DNA from: an uncultured Bacteroides sp.
GTDB taxonomy: Bacteria > Bacteroidota > Bacteroidia > Bacteroidales > Bacteroidaceae
Direction of reading: 5' to 3'
Assembly (NCBI GenBank): GCA_947074275.1
Contig: CAMTPA010000002.1
Location: 1-64,000, forward strand
DNA length: 64,000 nucleotides
The notes below the pieces were generated by a model. The model was not told where the DNA came from. It made no database searches and worked only from the letters and a program-made list of their open reading frames with translations. Shown here piece after piece: positions 46,091 to 55,013 of the stretch. The position numbers and the translations under genes are program-made. The first letter of the stretch is position 1. Each line of letters starts with the position of its first letter.

Positions 46091-46567
46091 ATGAGAAAAA
46101 CTGTAACGTACTTATTCTTATTGGGTCTTCTATTTCCCGTGTCTCTATGGGCCGAGAACAATGCTTTGCTTGTTTGGACTAAGAGTGGCGAAAAAGTGTC
46201 CTATCTGTTGAGCGACCGCCCCGTGGTGTCTTACTCGGGCGACGATCTGCTTTTGACTACCACTGAGGTGAGCGTGGCCTACCCACTTGGCGACCTTCAC
46301 AAATTTACTTTCGATGAATCTTCTACTACGGGCATCGGTGATGCGATAGAAGATGTAAGCAGCTCTATGGAGTATCGTGACAACACGCTGTTTTTTACCA
46401 GCTTGAACTCCGGCTCGATGGTTTGGATTTACTCCACTTCGGGGCACTTGATGGATAGCGGAAAAGCGGATGCCAATGGCGCGCTTACTTTCTCTGTTTC
46501 TACCTACGAAAAGGGTATGTATATTTTGAAAACCGAAACACTCACTTATAAAATTATCAAGCAATGA
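46091..46567 (+). CDS. small T9SS-secreted protein
   Basis: A 158-aa exported protein with signal peptide ending SLWAE. Residues about 25-80 form a small strand-rich module (NALLVWTKSGEKVSYLL ... YPLGDLHKFTF). The last 70 residues fit a type A T9SS sorting domain: VWIYSTSGHLMDSGKADANG, KGMYILKTE and the basic end YKIIKQ. With so little between signal and sorting domain it is almost only a display unit. Its stop overlaps the start of the FISUMP gene (ATGA). Confidence 0.8.
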   Translation: MRKTVTYLFLLGLLFPVSLWAENNALLVWTKSGEKVSYLLSDRPVVSYSGDDLLLTTTEVSVAYPLGDLHKFTFDESSTTGIGDAIEDVSSSMEYRDNTLFFTSLNSGSMVWIYSTSGHLMDSGKADANGALTFSVSTYEKGMYILKTETLTYKIIKQ

Positions 46568-47295
46568 AACATTCTGTACTATTTAAACTCTCTTTACTGA
46601 GTTTGTTGTTTTCTCTATTGGCTATTAACGTGCAAGCACAAGGTTTCACTGTTCACGAAAAAAACAAAAGTGCTACTTATTATCCTCACGAAAGAGTAGA
46701 TAGCATTGTATTTTCTACTACTGCTTCTACTGACAAGCCTTCTACTGATACCCCTGCGCCCACTTCAGGTACAGCCATCGACTTGGGTTTGAGTGTGAAA
46801 TGGGCTGCTTACAACGTAGGTGCTACTGTTCCCGAAGAGTATGGTGGTTACTATGCTTGGGGTGAATTGGGAGAGAAAAGCAATTATGATCGGGACACCT
46901 ATCAATATAAAGAGGCTTATATCGGTGATAACATCAGCGGCACGCAATACGACGTGGCCCGTGCCAAGTGGGGTGATAGCTGGCGTATGCCCACTTTGGC
47001 GGAATTTAAGGAACTTGACAACAAGTGCAAGTGGGAATGGGCTACCTACAACGGTGTAGATGGTCGATTGGTGACAGGGCCTAACGGTAATAGCATATTT
47101 TTTCCTGCTGCGGGTAACCGTGATGAGGAATATATAGACGGCATAGGCAGCATTGGCCGCTATTGGTCAGGTACATTCGCAAGCAGTAAAGATGGTACAT
47201 ATGGTCTTTATTTTTATGATAGTGATGGTCGCCTTCCGGGAATCAGATCTTTCGAATCCTACTACGGTAGGTCAGTGCGCCCCGTCTCAGACTAA
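46564..47295 (+). CDS. exported FISUMP-domain protein
   Basis: A 243-aa secreted protein with signal peptide ending NVQAQ. After a short module (YYPHERVDSIVFST) that echoes the N terminus of its partner and a Thr/Pro linker comes the Fibrobacter succinogenes major paralogous domain: AIDLGLSVKWAAYNVGA, YYAWGE, WGDSWRMPTLAEF, FPAAGNR and YWSGT. The fold is shared with C-type-lectin-like formylglycine-enzyme relatives; its role is unknown, and it occurs in many surface proteins. It lacks a T9SS tail itself. Translationally coupled to the upstream T9SS cargo gene. Confidence 0.82.
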   Translation: MKHSVLFKLSLLSLLFSLLAINVQAQGFTVHEKNKSATYYPHERVDSIVFSTTASTDKPSTDTPAPTSGTAIDLGLSVKWAAYNVGATVPEEYGGYYAWGELGEKSNYDRDTYQYKEAYIGDNISGTQYDVARAKWGDSWRMPTLAEFKELDNKCKWEWATYNGVDGRLVTGPNGNSIFFPAAGNRDEEYIDGIGSIGRYWSGTFASSKDGTYGLYFYDSDGRLPGIRSFESYYGRSVRPVSD

Positions 47296-47395
47296 TAGGG
47301 CGTATGCTTCGCATTCGATTTATAAACCGATACTTAAAATTATAAACTCTTTTGGTGGGTAAAGCGTGAATAGAAACACGCTTTATCCACCATTC

Positions 47396-47869
47396 TTATA
47401 TATGTATGCCATAAGAGCATTTCACCTCATCCATCACAAAGGTGCTTTCCAGCGAGCCGAGGCTGTCTATTGCACCCAAAACGTTGAGTATAAACTCTTG
47501 GTAATACTTCATATTGGGGGCGTGTATTTTGAGCAAGTAGTCGTAGTTGCCCGATATGTTGTAGCATTCGGTCACTTGGGGGATGTCTTTGATGATGCGC
47601 ACAAACTCGGCTGCAATGTCGCGATTGAGGCGACGAAGCTTCACGTTGCAGAACACCACAAAGCCTTGGTTGAGCTTTTCGGCATCGAGCACGGCGATGT
47701 ATTTCTTGATATAACCGTTGCTTTCGAGCCGTTTCAGTCTTTCGAACACAGGGGTAGAAGAGAGGCTGACCCGCGAAGCAAGCTCTTTGGTGGTGAGGCG
47801 AGCGTTGTCTTGCAATGTACGTAATATCTGCAAGTCCACCTTATCCAATTTTTCGATAGATGTTGCCAT
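47396..47869 (-). CDS. Lrp/AsnC-family regulator
   Basis: A 157-aa feast/famine regulator: N-terminal helix-turn-helix (residues 8-60; LTTKELASRVSLSSTPVFERL) and C-terminal RAM ligand domain (about 70-150). Divergent from metY across a 181-nt region with overlapping promoters and a near-central inverted repeat, so it very likely controls metY and itself, with methionine or a related amino acid as candidate ligand (inference). Confidence 0.92.
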   Translation of the reverse strand: MATSIEKLDKVDLQILRTLQDNARLTTKELASRVSLSSTPVFERLKRLESNGYIKKYIAVLDAEKLNQGFVVFCNVKLRRLNRDIAAEFVRIIKDIPQVTECYNISGNYDYLLKIHAPNMKYYQEFILNVLGAIDSLGSLESTFVMDEVKCSYGIHI

Positions 47870-47936
47870 AAGAATGATTTTCTGCTAAAGTTGGTTTTAG
47901 AGCATACATTTAGAATATTCACTCTGATTGTAGATG

Positions 47937-47965
47937 CAAATGTAGTGTTATTTTCTGTATTTCAA
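47937..47965 (-). promoter_or_regulatory. lrp promoter
   Basis: Minus strand TTG (47965-47963), 18-nt spacer, TACATTTG (47944-47937). It lies back to back with the metY promoter. Confidence 0.6.
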
Positions 47966-47966
47966 T

Positions 47967-47984
47967 TATATCTTGTGCGATATA
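47967..47984. promoter_or_regulatory. candidate Lrp operator
   Basis: Perfect inverted repeat TATATC-(6 nt)-GATATA that covers the metY -33 element and abuts the lrp -33 element. This position suits a repressor or autoregulator. Confidence 0.5.
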
Positions 47985-48003
47985 TCTTTCTGCCATACCT
48001 TTG
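47973..48003 (+). promoter_or_regulatory. metY promoter
   Basis: TTG (47973-47975), 20-nt spacer, TACCTTTG (47996-48003), 47 nt before the ATG. Confidence 0.65.
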
Positions 48004-48050
48004 CAACCAAGATAATAACAAAAATAATCACCTCTTAAAAATAAACAGTT

Positions 48051-49337
48051 ATGGCAACAAAAAATTATCGTTTTGAGACTTTGCAATTACACGTTGGTCA
48101 AGAACAACCCGATTCGGCAACAGGTGCTCGTGCCGTTCCTATTTATCAAACCACCTCGTATGTGTTCAACAACTCGGCTCACGCTGCCGATCGTTTTGGC
48201 TTGCGCGATGCAGGCAATATTTATGGTAGATTGACAAACAGCACACAAGGCGTGTTTGAAGAGCGAGTAGCTGCACTCGAAGGTGGAGTGGCAGGTTTGG
48301 CGGTAGCTTCGGGTGCGGCGGCCATCACTTATGCTTTCGAGAATATCACCCGTGCTGGCGATCACATCGTATCTGCCAAAACCATTTATGGTGGCTCTTA
48401 CAATCTCTTAGCGCATACTCTGCCCAACTATGGTGTAACTACTACCTTTGTAGATCCTTCCGATCTTTCTAACTTCGAGAAAGCTATCCAGCCCAACACC
48501 AAGGCTGTGTTTATCGAGTCGTTGGGCAATCCACATTCAAACATCATCGACATTGCGGCGGTGGCCGACATTGCTCATCGCCATAAAATACCGTTGATAA
48601 TAGACAACACCTTTGGCACTCCCTATTTGATTCGTCCCATCGAGTACGGGGCAGATATTGTGGTGCATTCTGCCACCAAGTTCATTGGAGGTCATGGCTC
48701 TTCTTTGGGTGGAGTGATAGTAGACTCTGGTAAGTTCGACTGGGTGGCATCGGGCAAGTTTCCACAGCTTACCGAACCCGATCCAAGCTATCACGGAGTT
48801 CGCTTTGTAGATGCTGCTGGCCCTGCTGCCTATGCGGTGCGCATTCGTGCGGTGTTGCTTCGCGACACAGGTGCTACCATTAGCCCGTTCAACGCTTTCA
48901 TTTTGCTGCAAGGCTTAGAAACTCTCTCACTTCGAGTAGAACGCCACGTGGAGAATGCCTTGAAAGTGGTGCAATTCTTAGAAAATCACCCCAAGGTGAA
49001 GAAGGTGAACCATCCATCGCTTGCCTCTCACCCCGACCACGCACGCTACAAGCACTACTTCCCACAAGGGGCAGGCTCTATCTTCACTTTCGAGATTGAA
49101 GGCGGGCAAGAAGAGGCGCATCGCTTCATCGACAGCTTAGATATATTTTCGCTACTTGCCAACGTGGCCGACGTGAAATCGCTGGTGATACATCCAGCCA
49201 CCACTACCCACTCGCAACTCAACGCTACTGAGCTGGCCGAACAAGAGATTTATCCGGGCACTGTGCGCCTGTCTATCGGAACCGAGCACATCGATGATAT
49301 TTTGGAAGATTTAGCACAAGCACTCGATAAGGTATAA
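48051..49337 (+). CDS. metY: O-acetylhomoserine sulfhydrylase
   Basis: PLP enzyme of 428 aa that forms homocysteine from O-acetylhomoserine and sulfide in methionine synthesis. Cys/Met-metabolism family features: FETLQLHVGQ start, RLTNSTQGVFEERVAALEGG, and the Schiff-base Lys210 in HSATKFIGGHG. The length and the LRDTGATISPFNAFILLQGLETL segment distinguish MetY from shorter MetB/MetC. Divergent lrp gene and shared control region suggest amino-acid-responsive expression. A 23-nt tandem palindrome array follows. Confidence 0.93.
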   Translation: MATKNYRFETLQLHVGQEQPDSATGARAVPIYQTTSYVFNNSAHAADRFGLRDAGNIYGRLTNSTQGVFEERVAALEGGVAGLAVASGAAAITYAFENITRAGDHIVSAKTIYGGSYNLLAHTLPNYGVTTTFVDPSDLSNFEKAIQPNTKAVFIESLGNPHSNIIDIAAVADIAHRHKIPLIIDNTFGTPYLIRPIEYGADIVVHSATKFIGGHGSSLGGVIVDSGKFDWVASGKFPQLTEPDPSYHGVRFVDAAGPAAYAVRIRAVLLRDTGATISPFNAFILLQGLETLSLRVERHVENALKVVQFLENHPKVKKVNHPSLASHPDHARYKHYFPQGAGSIFTFEIEGGQEEAHRFIDSLDIFSLLANVADVKSLVIHPATTTHSQLNATELAEQEIYPGTVRLSIGTEHIDDILEDLAQALDKV

Positions 49338-49418
49338 CGTCCATTTCTCAGTATATATCTAATTGATTAATAGAACATTCTTTACTACCTAATTTCAAGA
49401 GTTATATTCAGCTAATAA

Positions 49419-49510
49419 AACACCCGGATGTTGTGAGGTAAAACATCCGGGTGTTTTTGGTGATAACATCGGGGTGTTTTACATTGCAACACCCCGATGT
49501 TGTGACTACT
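49419..49510. repeat. four-unit tandem array, 23-nt period, alternating palindromes
   Basis: Four units start at 49419, 49442, 49465 and 49488. Each is a 14-nt core (AACACCCGGATGTT, AACATCCGGGTGTT, AACATCGGGGTGTT, AACACCCCGATGTT) plus 9 nt. Core 2 is the exact reverse complement of core 1, and core 4 of core 3, so two hairpins can form. It lies between convergent metY and the giant T9SS gene, whose stop codon is within the last unit. Confidence 0.9.
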
Positions 49511-52500
49511 TCACAAGTATTTTTCCTATCTTGTCTGCAAATTGTGTCTTCACCACTACTATATACACACCGCTTGGTTGGCGAATGGAGTAGGTGTAGG
49601 CATCTATGTGCGTGTGTGCAGAGCGTAGCATTCCGTCGGTGGTATATATCTGCACACGTTCTATTGGGTCGTCTACCGATGAAGTCACTAAAATGGTTTG
49701 TTCCTCCAATGACGATATGGTGATGGTCGACTCAAAATTCTCTTGCATTCCCGTTTCATAGGTCAGCAAATAGCGTCCGTTAGTTTGTCCCGGTAGCTGT
49801 ATGGTGCTTTCCTTTTCTATTGGCAGATAAGAGTTGGTATAGCTATCATACAAAGATAAGTTTTCAAATCCGCTTGCGATGTAGAAGCTCACCGATACAG
49901 AGTCTTCGCTATTGCTGTATATGCCAAGTGGAATGGTAGATACGCGGCTACCTATTGTCTGAATCTGCATTGCTTGCTCTTCCCCGATGGTGTAGATGAC
50001 GGGATAATCTTCGCAATCGCTGTTTAGCAATGTGGGCACGTATGTTTCTGTGTTGGCATCATCTTCGCTTGTAGTGGAGCTTTGCAACATAGCCGTTCCT
50101 TGCATTCCGTTGCGAGTGGCTGTCATATAGAGCTGATTGTATTCGTTGTCTACACTTCGGGTGAGGTTGGCAAGTGTGCGGCTGCCCGTTGTCATCATGG
50201 ATAGGTTGTAGGTCACGGTGGGGTTGGCAGTCTCTCCGCTGTTGAGACGCACAAAGAAGCCTTGCATCGGTGCCAGCGAGGTAACTGCATCGGCAGACGA
50301 AGCCCCGATAACTCCTTCCGTTCCCATAATTACCGCTGTTTGCTTGTCTTCGGTCATAAGCCAGTATTTGGTTTCAAACTTAGGATTGGCTGCAAAAAAC
50401 TTCTGCATATCAAGATGACACATAAATGGGTTGGCAAGTAGATAAAGACGGTTTGTCGTTTCTTTGTTGCCCAGTAGATTTCCTGTGGACGACATTGTTT
50501 GGCTCAGATTTATTTGTAAGTTGGGGTTCGAAACACTTAAACCATCGCTTGCCAGCAAGCCTGCTTTGGTGCGATATGTACTCACATCGGTGTCGTCGCC
50601 TCCATCGCTGCTGCCCGTTGTGGTGTAGTAGCTAAACTTGGAGTCCGATTTTGGCAAACGGATGTGTGTGATGTTTTTGTCTTTCTGCACGGAACGAATC
50701 GTATAGCCCGTTCCCGGTAGATATTGCACTTTCACATCGTTGTACACACTGCTCCACGCTGCTTTGATGGCAACGTTGCGACTGGTTTGTGAGGCTGCAT
50801 TACTTGTTCCTCCATTAAACTCGTAGGTGGTGGCTGTTACTTTGTCCCACGCGCGTTGGTAGATAGCCGGATTGAACCGATTGTTTGTAGCCGTGGAATA
50901 GGCGATGTTTTCAAATGCGTGAGTTTCTTGTTTTCCCGTTGTACTGGTGGTATACATATCGCCTGCCACCACTCCATACAAAGGTGTGCCCAATAGATAC
51001 CATTTCTGGTTGTTGATGGTGAAGTCGACGTGTGCTTTGTTGTATTTCAGCAAGTGCGGATTCATCATTCCAGTGCCCGTTTTAAAATAAATGCGGTCGC
51101 AGGTGTTGCCATAGAATGTGGTACACGGGTAGTAGGTTTCACTGCTCGATACCACTTTGTCATTCACCACCATATCGTATTCAATGTCGGTAGTTGCTTT
51201 TTTGATGATGAGCGTATCGGTAGACATATTCAAAGCCTTGTTGGTAGAGCTTATTGCGCTCAATGAAGCCAACCGAGGAGCTTTGCTGTCTGTCCGGTCT
51301 ATAATTACCTTGGTAAACTTCATCGGCACAAACGATTTGCGATTTTCCGACTGAGTATTCAGGTAGTTGTTGTCATTGGATTGATAAGAGCTTGGGCCAT
51401 AAAAGTCGATAGCTTCGGCACGTCGCCAATTGGCATCGTTGTTCCAATTCCAATTGCTGTCTCCTCCAGTCCATACTTGATATTCGGGCACAATTTTGAG
51501 TGGCATAATTACGGCTCCTTCGCACGCATTAGATGTTTCGGTGGTGTTGAGTATGTATTCGCTGAAATAAAACTTTAATACATAAACATATCCTTCGCGA
51601 AACGTGATGGGGAGATTGCTGTTGGCATCTATACTAAAGTAGATAGCCACGTAGTTATTGTCCTCGCCACGTTTGATGTTGAGCCAATTGATATATCCCA
51701 ACTGTTTAGACTGGGAAACAGCCGAACCCACATTGGGGTCGTTGGAGTCGATTAGGTAAACCCGCTGGAAGTTTGAGCTACTGTTGGTCACATTCAGAAG
51801 TTGCGAATAGGTGGTGCTGCTGAATGTAATGGAGTTTTTATTGATAGGTAGCTTCAGGTAATATTTGCTCCGTGTGGCATCGGTAGATGGATTAGTGCTT
51901 GTAGACACCACCTCTTTTATTTGCGACAAGCCGATGCGCAATGGCACAATGCTTCGCGAGCCGTAATCCACTCCGTCGATGCCCACCGTCATACTTGGTG
52001 CCAGCGAAGAGGCGGTGATAGACAATGCTTGCGGCTCTAAACACAGCAAGTTATATCCCGTCTGGTATTGGCTTTTTACAGGCTTGTCGATGGGGATAGC
52101 AAGGAAATAATAGATAGTGCCCAACGGTGGATTGATAGCTGGAGAATAATTCTTTTTATAAAGCGTCAACGTGTTGTCGGAGGTCGACCCTGTATTTTTG
52201 CTTTTGGTTAGCTCTATCAACAACGCTTTCATTGCTGGTGTATATTCGCCCGCTGCTTGATAATCGCTAATGAGGGTAGCGGCAGGATAGATGTTGCGGA
52301 ATTTTTTGAGCGCAGTGTATGCCGAAAATGGAGTAGTGCTACTTCCATTGTCTTTGTTGGTGGTGTATCCGCCCGATGCGGTGGGATAGTAAATGCTGTT
52401 CTTAAAATCGTATAGCGTACCTTTATACCAATCGAAATACATATCTAAACTGTCGGTAGAAAGTTGCTTGATTACACCATTTTGCACGTATTGCAATTGG

Positions 52501-55013
52501 CGCACCGCAAATGTAGGACGCGTATTGGCACACACGTCTGTGCCCCCGTGATAGAGTGTGGTGCTTCCGTTCAGTTCTATTGTGGCAGTTCCCATTAGTT
52601 CGAACGAGGTGTACACATTGCACTGTCGGCTTTTGGTGTAATATGCGCTGTTTTTTAGTTCGGTTATAATGTCCGAAGTCAGTACGTCACCTTGGTTGTA
52701 AGGGCTACTAATGTTGAATAGAATGTAGTATTCGCGTCCTGCTGTAATAGGCATATCGGCAGTTCCTATCAATGTAGCCTGAAATGACAAGGCGGCCTTG
52801 TTTTTCTTTTCATCGCTATCGTAATAGGTAGACTTGAACACTTTGGTTTTTTGGTTGCTTAGCAATTGGTTGTAGTTGGTGTTGTAAACATCTATTCGCT
52901 CGGTTGCTGCAATAGATGGTTCTTCTACATAAATGCTATCATAATAGCTTTTGATATTGAGCGAGTCGATGGCGCTTGTGCCCTTACGTCCAAACTTTAG
53001 TAGGAAATAACTGTAATAGGCCGACCCATCCACTGCTGCTACTCCATCGCACCTTACACGTGCTTTCTCCAAAGCCTTAGCTTCGGTGCGATCGGCCGCA
53101 GCCACGGTGCTCCCATCAGTGTTTATTCCACTCAAATAGTTATCGTATATCCTTTTGTCTACAAAACTATAACCTATTGGCAGAGAGAAAGCAGACGAAG
53201 TGCTGGTTGTGGCCACAAGGTCTAATAGACGGAAATAATCCAAGTCGACGTGTACTACTGCACTTTCTCCACACATTGGGGCACGAAGAGTTGCTTTGCC
53301 CGCTGGTTTGGTCATATAGATTTCAATATCATCAATCACAAAATCATCTCCTGCCGAGCTGATTTGATTATTGACAATCCGAAGCCCCATTTTGGTAAAG
53401 GTGATTTTAGGCACGTCGAAACTGAAAAATATTTGCTGCCAAGAGTTTCCACCATCGGCACTTCCTACTGGCATTGTGCCCGTAGTGAAAGTTTTCATTA
53501 TCATTTCTGTACCGTCCGTTTTAGTGCCTACTATCTCAAAGTTCATATTAGGGCCTAAATAACCTTGACTGTTCACATTTCGTATCCAAGTAGAAATATA
53601 CAAATGAGTGCCCGGACAGCAAGCATCGCTAATGTCAAGATTGGAAATAACGCCTTGTGCCTCGGACGCATCTACATAATACATAAAGCCAGCCTTTGTT
53701 TTGCCACTATTGGTATACAGCCGGTCGTACACGCCCGAGTAACACCAATTCATTTTGGATGTGGGCAAAGTTGTAACAAAAGCATACTCACTCCAATCTG
53801 CTGCCACATAGTTTGCAAGGCTGCTGGTGGTGTCACTTGCGTGAAAACCATACGAACTTTCGTACCAAGGCAACTGCCTTGCCATATATTGCTTGAAATT
53901 AACCGATCCATTAGCATTGACACTATAAGTGTTGTAGTCAAAGTCTCGCTTGGTCACCAACTTGTATTGCTGTGCCAGCTTTGCTGAAGTTCGGCTTGCC
54001 CAACCGTCAATTTTAGGTCCCACATTGTCTTTGTTCTCATAGGTAATATCGAATTTAGCAATACATTTTCCTGCACTGTTTCTGAGGTAGCACACTCGTT
54101 TCGTTCCCGATGTGGTCACGGCAGGAAGTGCTAATATGTGGCCGTTGTATATCTTTCCATCCACGATGCCATTATTGTTCATCGTTCTTGTTTTAATTGT
54201 GTCGGTATAAATTGTGCCTGTTGTAGCATTGTTTGTAAAACACTCCCAGTAAAATTCATTTGTGGCTGATGTGCCACTACGGGTGGCTTTGTATGTACCA
54301 TCGCTATTCTTAACAAAATAATTCGATTCGCAGTTTAATTCATACCCTGTTACTATCCCTGCTATTTGAATGTTTTGATAAGTCTCTTTCGGACCTATCA
54401 ACAATTGCATTCCAGTAGGTGCTATCATCGAATAACTTTCCAAAGGGCTTTCTTTAGAGGTAAGTTCTATTTTATCCGCTATCTCTTTCGCCGATTTTAT
54501 GTCGAATATCAGTCGATAAGAAAGAGTTGGTTCTATATTACCGCTTCTTGCCAGTTTGGACACGTCGCAAGCGATGGAGGTGCCTATACTGGCACTTGTA
54601 ATGGTGGGATACTTACAATCGGTTTCTTTTCCTTTTGCCGTACCGAATAACACTCCATTGTTGTTGGAAAAAGTACCAGTTATTCCTGTGAGGGTAAAAG
54701 TGGTTGGTAAATCCGCCTTTGTGTCGAAACGAAACCAACGCATATATCTCGATATTTTTTTTGTTTGTGGCTGCAAAATGCGTGTACCACTATTGGGATT
54801 GATGTACACCGTTTGGCGCAAAATATGAGTAGCTTGCAAGTCGGTCACTGTGCCGTCGCCATTGTTCATACGCTTGGCGTTTCCTATTGCAGGATATGGA
54901 GCGTCTTTACGCTCCAAAGTCAATGTGGTTTGTGCATAGCTTGCCTCTATTGCTGTAACAAAACACAGCAAAAACAGCGAGATGTATCGGATGATATTTC
55001 TTATATTTTTCAT
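49506..55013 (-). CDS. giant T9SS-secreted surface protein
   Basis: An 1835-aa secreted protein: signal peptide (to about 28, ASYAQ), then a long Ser/Thr/Asn/Tyr-rich beta-strand region without recognised enzymatic motifs. A jelly-roll-like segment occurs near 465-560 (CCPGTHLYISTWIRN ... FVIDDIEIYMTKP). A WTGGDSNWNWNNDANW motif near 1165 is of a kind seen in large Bacteroidetes adhesin-like proteins. The last 75 residues are a type A T9SS sorting domain (VQIYTTDGMLRSAHT, GVYIVVV, IGKILVK). Its start overlaps the stop of the fimbrillin-like gene by 4 nt. Probably a cell-surface adhesin or fibre component. Confidence 0.85.
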   Translation of the reverse strand: MKNIRNIIRYISLFLLCFVTAIEASYAQTTLTLERKDAPYPAIGNAKRMNNGDGTVTDLQATHILRQTVYINPNSGTRILQPQTKKISRYMRWFRFDTKADLPTTFTLTGITGTFSNNNGVLFGTAKGKETDCKYPTITSASIGTSIACDVSKLARSGNIEPTLSYRLIFDIKSAKEIADKIELTSKESPLESYSMIAPTGMQLLIGPKETYQNIQIAGIVTGYELNCESNYFVKNSDGTYKATRSGTSATNEFYWECFTNNATTGTIYTDTIKTRTMNNNGIVDGKIYNGHILALPAVTTSGTKRVCYLRNSAGKCIAKFDITYENKDNVGPKIDGWASRTSAKLAQQYKLVTKRDFDYNTYSVNANGSVNFKQYMARQLPWYESSYGFHASDTTSSLANYVAADWSEYAFVTTLPTSKMNWCYSGVYDRLYTNSGKTKAGFMYYVDASEAQGVISNLDISDACCPGTHLYISTWIRNVNSQGYLGPNMNFEIVGTKTDGTEMIMKTFTTGTMPVGSADGGNSWQQIFFSFDVPKITFTKMGLRIVNNQISSAGDDFVIDDIEIYMTKPAGKATLRAPMCGESAVVHVDLDYFRLLDLVATTSTSSAFSLPIGYSFVDKRIYDNYLSGINTDGSTVAAADRTEAKALEKARVRCDGVAAVDGSAYYSYFLLKFGRKGTSAIDSLNIKSYYDSIYVEEPSIAATERIDVYNTNYNQLLSNQKTKVFKSTYYDSDEKKNKAALSFQATLIGTADMPITAGREYYILFNISSPYNQGDVLTSDIITELKNSAYYTKSRQCNVYTSFELMGTATIELNGSTTLYHGGTDVCANTRPTFAVRQLQYVQNGVIKQLSTDSLDMYFDWYKGTLYDFKNSIYYPTASGGYTTNKDNGSSTTPFSAYTALKKFRNIYPAATLISDYQAAGEYTPAMKALLIELTKSKNTGSTSDNTLTLYKKNYSPAINPPLGTIYYFLAIPIDKPVKSQYQTGYNLLCLEPQALSITASSLAPSMTVGIDGVDYGSRSIVPLRIGLSQIKEVVSTSTNPSTDATRSKYYLKLPINKNSITFSSTTYSQLLNVTNSSSNFQRVYLIDSNDPNVGSAVSQSKQLGYINWLNIKRGEDNNYVAIYFSIDANSNLPITFREGYVYVLKFYFSEYILNTTETSNACEGAVIMPLKIVPEYQVWTGGDSNWNWNNDANWRRAEAIDFYGPSSYQSNDNNYLNTQSENRKSFVPMKFTKVIIDRTDSKAPRLASLSAISSTNKALNMSTDTLIIKKATTDIEYDMVVNDKVVSSSETYYPCTTFYGNTCDRIYFKTGTGMMNPHLLKYNKAHVDFTINNQKWYLLGTPLYGVVAGDMYTTSTTGKQETHAFENIAYSTATNNRFNPAIYQRAWDKVTATTYEFNGGTSNAASQTSRNVAIKAAWSSVYNDVKVQYLPGTGYTIRSVQKDKNITHIRLPKSDSKFSYYTTTGSSDGGDDTDVSTYRTKAGLLASDGLSVSNPNLQINLSQTMSSTGNLLGNKETTNRLYLLANPFMCHLDMQKFFAANPKFETKYWLMTEDKQTAVIMGTEGVIGASSADAVTSLAPMQGFFVRLNSGETANPTVTYNLSMMTTGSRTLANLTRSVDNEYNQLYMTATRNGMQGTAMLQSSTTSEDDANTETYVPTLLNSDCEDYPVIYTIGEEQAMQIQTIGSRVSTIPLGIYSNSEDSVSVSFYIASGFENLSLYDSYTNSYLPIEKESTIQLPGQTNGRYLLTYETGMQENFESTITISSLEEQTILVTSSVDDPIERVQIYTTDGMLRSAHTHIDAYTYSIRQPSGVYIVVVKTQFADKIGKILVK

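Noticed and set aside
49419-49510. CRISPR-like array
   Set aside because: The 9-nt stretches between cores are too short for spacers and the cores alternate in orientation.
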